Under the pieces are notes generated by a model. The model was given only the letters and a program-made list of their open reading frames with translations, was not told the origin of the DNA and ran no database searches. From positions 1 through 18,878 of the forward strand of contig JAISSC010000052.1 of assembly GCA_031273305.1 (NCBI GenBank): a DNA stretch of 18,878 bases, in the 5' to 3' direction. The position numbers and the translations under genes were made by a program. The DNA is from Flavobacteriaceae bacterium. Its GTDB lineage: Bacteria; Bacteroidota; Bacteroidia; Flavobacteriales; Weeksellaceae. This document shows, piece by piece, positions 15,872 to 18,878 of the stretch (position 1 is its first letter; each line of letters opens with the position of its first letter).

Positions 15872-16663
15872 TTAAAAAATAACTGCCACTAACTGAACTC
15901 TTGCCATTTTATTGGACGGATTCCACATTGCCGTAGCTGAAACCGGCACTTTGTGTTCCCATAAAGTAAACGTTCGTGATGTGGTTATACCTGCATTAAC
16001 AATATCAAAATCGCGTTCTCCGTCTCCATACATATGGGAATTTCCTCCATATCCTATCCCCGCACCGCAGAATACGTTCAGGTTTGTTTTCTTGTTACGA
16101 ATTACGGGATAATTTAATTCCGCATAGGTGGAATACCTCTGATCTCCGTTATCGGCACGGTCGGCTCCATAAACAGAGGTACCAAACTCTATTTTTAACG
16201 GAGTTTGTTCGGATATTACAAAATGACCCCTGAAATCAACTCTGTGACCGGTAGTTTTTCTATCATAGTTCCAAATATCTCCTGACGGATCGTCAGAATC
16301 TTTTCCTGAATCACTGAAACAATCCCAAAATCCTACCATGAACCTTCCGGTGTCATATTTAAGATAATAATCTATTTCATGCCAGGCATAATTTTTTCCT
16401 TCTTCACGCCCTTCTCCTGCCAGAGCGGAACCTCCCCATAGTCCGAATACGAAATGATTTTTCTTGTCGAAAGCATAGTTAATGTCTACTGCGGCAAAGA
16501 ATACATCGGCTCCTACCAAACCACGCCAGAGGTGATTGGTTTTTAGTTCCAAGCCTACGTTTAGCTTCTCTTTCCCGGATAGTTGCTCCTGAGTTTCCTC
16601 CTGAGCATTTAAGAATAAACTGAATAACGACAACATTGTCAATGATAATAATCGAGTTCTCAT
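15872..16663 (-). CDS. predicted outer-membrane beta-barrel protein (porin-like)
   Basis: The protein is 263 residues. It has a signal peptide (MRTRLLSLTMLSLFSLFLNA, cleavage before QEE at 21). From about 34 it consists of alternating strands rich in Tyr, Trp, Phe and Gly (for example NVGLELKTNHLWRGL, HEIDYYLKYDTGRFMVGFWD, HRVDFRGHFVIS) and ends in a C-terminal Phe (VQLVAVIF), a hallmark of barrel insertion. No named family was recognised with certainty; the opening strand resembles small TorF-like putative porins. As first gene before an MFS sugar transporter and divergent from a sensor-regulator, it probably admits the same solute through the outer membrane. Confidence 0.72.
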   Translation of the reverse strand: MRTRLLSLTMLSLFSLFLNAQEETQEQLSGKEKLNVGLELKTNHLWRGLVGADVFFAAVDINYAFDKKNHFVFGLWGGSALAGEGREEGKNYAWHEIDYYLKYDTGRFMVGFWDCFSDSGKDSDDPSGDIWNYDRKTTGHRVDFRGHFVISEQTPLKIEFGTSVYGADRADNGDQRYSTYAELNYPVIRNKKTNLNVFCGAGIGYGGNSHMYGDGERDFDIVNAGITTSRTFTLWEHKVPVSATAMWNPSNKMARVQLVAVIF

Positions 16664-16690
16664 TTTATGTTTTTATTAATGTTATGAGTA

Positions 16691-16698
16691 CAAATTTA
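16691..16698 (-). promoter_or_regulatory. -7 promoter element of the barrel-MFS unit
   Basis: The minus strand reads TAAATTTG, matching TAnnTTTG, 27 bp before the barrel gene start. The predicted leader is about 22 nt. Confidence 0.5.
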
Positions 16699-16838
16699 CT
16701 GCTGTTCGGTGCTCATATGCTTTTTTGGTAGAATCAAAGTAGGTGATTTTTATTATGTGTTATTTAACTAACTAAAAATCAATAAATTATAGCGGATTAA
16801 AAACAAAATAAAGTAGATGCCGTTAGACCACTTTTGCC

Positions 16839-16846
16839 TACATTTG
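16839..16846 (+). promoter_or_regulatory. -7 promoter element of the DUF6377-type regulator
   Basis: TACATTTG matches TAnnTTTG, 48 bp before the ATG at 16895. It lies downstream of an alternative ATG at 16817, so that upstream start is very unlikely to be used. Confidence 0.5.
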
Positions 16847-16894
16847 CGTTTTATTAAATTTTTTAAATACATAAATAAATTCAAATTGAGGCTT

Positions 16895-18502
16895 ATGAAA
16901 AAAAATATCAGTTATTTTTTTATTCTGTTTATATTGATAACCGGATGTAAATACAAAACCCCCAACGGTGACCTGTTGAACGATCTGGATGAAGCTATTG
17001 AAAACCGTCAGATGTATGTTCTGAAAAAAGAGATCAAAATCGACAGTCTTAAAAAATTAATTGACATTAACAGCTCTTTGGAAGAAAAATACTCGATACA
17101 GAAAGAGATATATAACGAATATAAATTTTTTAACGGCGATTCTGCTATGGCTTATGCGTATAAAAATAAGCGAATAGCCGATCTGGCAAACAACCAAAAA
17201 TATCAGGATGAAACCGATATACAGCTTTCAATAGTATTTTCCACAGCCGGACTTATTAAGGAATCTATGGAAAATCTGAAGAATATTAACCGCCATCGGC
17301 TCGACCCTTCTTTATTTAGAGAGTATTATATCGCTAACGAGTGGGTTAACCGGATTTCGGCAGAGTTTATTAATGATGCTCTTTTCTCTCCGGAATATAA
17401 ACGTCTTGAGTTAGCTTATAAGGACTCTATACGTCTTACATGGTCTAAAAACTCTACGGAAAATGAATGGTATCGTGCATCGATATTGTTTGAAAAAGGC
17501 AGATACGATGATGCCGAACGGACTTTGCAGGCTCTTTTACCCAGAATCAGTGAAACTTCACGGCGTTTTGCCATCATTAACTGTGATTTGGCTTCCATAT
17601 ATAAAAAGAAAGATAATGGAAAATTGTATGAAAAACATCTCATCCTCTCTGCCATAGCCGATTTGAAATGTGCCATTAAGGAAAATATTTCCCTGCGTGA
17701 GCTGGCATTTTTCTTATATAAACACAATCCGAAGGAATTAGAAAGGGCTAATCAATACATACAGATCTCTCTGGAAGATGCCCGCTTTTATAACAACCGG
17801 CAAAGAATGTCTCAAATCGCCGGGAAACTTCCTCTTATCGTGGATGCCTATCAAAATAAAAGCAGGAAAGAAAACCGTACCTTAAAGTATATGCTGGTCG
17901 CTATAAGTATTCTTTCTCTATTCGTGATATTTACCTCCGGTTATATCTATAAACAGATGCAACTTATAAAAACAGGACGTCGCAAGCTATACATACTAAA
18001 CGAAGAATTAGAACAGACCAATACTAAATTATATTCTGCCAATAATACTTTAGAAGAACATGTAGGGTTATTTATGGACCTTTGCTCTTCCTACATCAAT
18101 AAACTGGAACAATATAAAGAAACCGTACGCAGGAAAATACTTTCCAACCAGATTGAGGACTTACACAGGATGAGAGATTCGCCTCAATTTATAAAATCGG
18201 AATTAAAAGATTTTTTCAATAATTTTGATAAAGCCGTTCTGAATCTGTTCCCGAATTTTGTTGAGAATTTTAATAGTTTATTGAATGATAAAGGAAAAAT
18301 TCAATTGAAAAAGGGAGAATTGCTTACTACGGAATTGCGGATCTTTGCCTTGATCCGTTTAGGAATCCGTGATAGCTCAAAAATAGCAACTTTTTTACAC
18401 TATTCTCCTCAAACTATTTATAATTACAGAACTAAAATAAAGAATGAAGCAATCGGAAGTCGGGAAGATTTTGAGAAACAGGTAATGAATATTATTTCTT
18501 AA
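16895..18502 (+). CDS. membrane-anchored sensor/transcription regulator (DUF6377-type)
   Basis: The protein has 535 residues from the preferred start. A signal sequence with lipobox ITGC puts a possible acylated Cys at 18. Residues 20-320 are mostly helical and TPR-like (for example EWYRASILFEKGRYDDAERTL at about 191-211) and would be periplasmic. One membrane helix lies at about 331-352. A coiled coil follows (362-390), then a cytoplasmic domain ending in a LuxR-like helix-turn-helix: LTTELRIFALIRLGIRDSSK, then IATFLHYSPQTIYNYRTKIKNEA (about 477-519). This matches the architecture I know for DUF6377 proteins of Bacteroidota, thought to sense outside signals and bind DNA directly. It is divergent from the barrel-MFS pair, its likely target. 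The longer reading from 16817 lacks a signal peptide and precedes the promoter. Confidence 0.82.
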   Translation: MKKNISYFFILFILITGCKYKTPNGDLLNDLDEAIENRQMYVLKKEIKIDSLKKLIDINSSLEEKYSIQKEIYNEYKFFNGDSAMAYAYKNKRIADLANNQKYQDETDIQLSIVFSTAGLIKESMENLKNINRHRLDPSLFREYYIANEWVNRISAEFINDALFSPEYKRLELAYKDSIRLTWSKNSTENEWYRASILFEKGRYDDAERTLQALLPRISETSRRFAIINCDLASIYKKKDNGKLYEKHLILSAIADLKCAIKENISLRELAFFLYKHNPKELERANQYIQISLEDARFYNNRQRMSQIAGKLPLIVDAYQNKSRKENRTLKYMLVAISILSLFVIFTSGYIYKQMQLIKTGRRKLYILNEELEQTNTKLYSANNTLEEHVGLFMDLCSSYINKLEQYKETVRRKILSNQIEDLHRMRDSPQFIKSELKDFFNNFDKAVLNLFPNFVENFNSLLNDKGKIQLKKGELLTTELRIFALIRLGIRDSSKIATFLHYSPQTIYNYRTKIKNEAIGSREDFEKQVMNIIS

Positions 18503-18504
18503 CC
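18476..18504 (+). repeat. 29-bp direct repeat, copy 1 (end of regulator gene)
   Basis: It covers the last eight codons (KQVMNIIS, preceded by the AAA of Lys), the stop and two further bases of the regulator gene. An identical 29-bp copy lies at 18834-18862. Confidence 0.9.
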
Positions 18505-18564
18505 TAGTTATTTGAACTCTTTTTCCTGACTATGACTATGCGACATCCTAAATGATTTTTGGGA

Positions 18565-18579
18565 CAGCCCGGAGGGCTG
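18565..18579. repeat. CAGCCC/GGGCTG hairpin
   Basis: CAGCCC and GGGCTG form a 6-bp stem around GGA. It is the first of several palindromes in this gene-free stretch. Confidence 0.6.
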
Positions 18580-18583
18580 AATC

Positions 18584-18716
18584 TTCATAACCGCAGGTCG
18601 CCGACCTGCGGAGAGTACCCACCCCCACTCTATGCCTGAAAGGCAGGACTAGTCCCGCCTTTCAGGCGGTGTAATTGGTTGTCGTTGCCCGCAGGTCGCC
18701 GACCTGCGGTTATGAA
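18584..18716. repeat. composite palindromic repeat (REP-like)
   Basis: The hairpin CCGCAGGTC-GCC-GACCTGCGG occurs at 18591-18611 and again at 18689-18709. The first copy is preceded by TTCATAA and the second followed by TTATGAA, so together they form an inverted pair. Between them, 18634-18667 is a 34-bp near-perfect palindrome with GCCTGAAAGGC and GCCTTTCAGGC arms around ACTAGT. This is typical of dispersed intergenic REP-like repeats. No RAYT transposase gene is in the window. Confidence 0.75.
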
Positions 18717-18833
18717 AATCAAGCCTTTCAGGCTTCTGCCTGCAACACCCATTTTAGTATCATAAAAATTATAAAATATTGACTATTATATAGTTACAAA
18801 ACAAGGCTCTTGAAAGTGTCAAAGTCAGGTGAA

Positions 18834-18862
18834 AAACAGGTAATGAATATTATTTCTTAACC
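18834..18862 (+). repeat. 29-bp direct repeat, copy 2
   Basis: It is identical to 18476-18504 and would encode KQVMNIIS plus stop. Upstream similarity fades quickly (AGTC and GG matches only), and no open gene leads into it. It may be the tail of a lost paralogue, or a duplicated target site. Apart from these repeats, 18503-18878 holds no gene. Confidence 0.9.
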
Positions 18863-18878
18863 CAATATTGAACGCTTT

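Noticed and set aside
16736..16819. Direct repeat AAAGTAGGTG / AAAGTAGATG (16736-16745 and 16810-16819) as regulator operator
   Set aside because: It is only 9 of 10 bases matched and 74 bp apart; in A+T-rich intergenic DNA this can occur by chance.
16817..16894. Longer N-terminus for the DUF6377-type regulator
   Set aside because: The extra 26 residues would hide the signal peptide and lipobox, and this ATG is upstream of the best promoter element.
18584..18716. CRISPR array
   Set aside because: There are only two copies of the hairpin, in an inverted arrangement with a palindrome between them instead of unique spacers, and no cas genes.

Overview
The window looks like chromosomal DNA of a low-G+C member of the Bacteroidota, most likely class Flavobacteriia. 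The evidence is a small protein with a type IX secretion (T9SS) sorting domain, a FadL-like barrel gene followed by a GDSL lipoprotein gene, a prs-rplY pair, a DUF6377-type regulator, and repeated upstream matches to the Bacteroidota -7 promoter element TAnnTTTG. Shine-Dalgarno sequences are generally absent. The species cannot be named from the sequence. No rRNA, tRNA, CRISPR array, transposase or integrase was seen.

Layout. Positions 1-197 hold G+C-rich dyad repeats. Positions 198-625 hold a hicB-hicA toxin-antitoxin pair on the minus strand; the toxin gene has an in-frame stop at codon 14. A hairpin at 810-843 separates it from lon (minus). Next come a very small T9SS sorting-domain protein (minus), a lipoprotein polysaccharide deacetylase (plus) and trxA (minus). 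The 522-bp gap after trxA carries a promoter-like site and a strong terminator about 75 nt apart with no gene between, a candidate small RNA. lipB and a CoA-binding protein gene follow (plus), converging on feoAB (minus). A FadL-like barrel gene and a GDSL lipoprotein gene form a plus-strand pair closed by a perfect palindromic terminator. prs-rplY follows with its own promoter and terminator.

The right part looks like one functional locus: an outer-membrane barrel and a GluP/FucP-type sugar transporter (minus), divergent from a membrane-anchored DUF6377-type regulator (plus). The likely reading is sugar or small-solute uptake across both membranes, controlled by a regulator with a periplasmic sensor part and a cytoplasmic helix-turn-helix.

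Positions 18503-18878 contain no gene. They hold G+C-rich palindromes and a second exact copy of the last 29 bp around the stop of the regulator gene. Positions 3818-4089 hold a promoter for the T9SS protein gene and otherwise nothing recognised. Most of the window is ordinary housekeeping sequence. The points worth a second look are the orphan promoter-terminator unit, the interrupted hicA, the regulator/porin/transporter locus and the duplicated gene end beside the palindromes.
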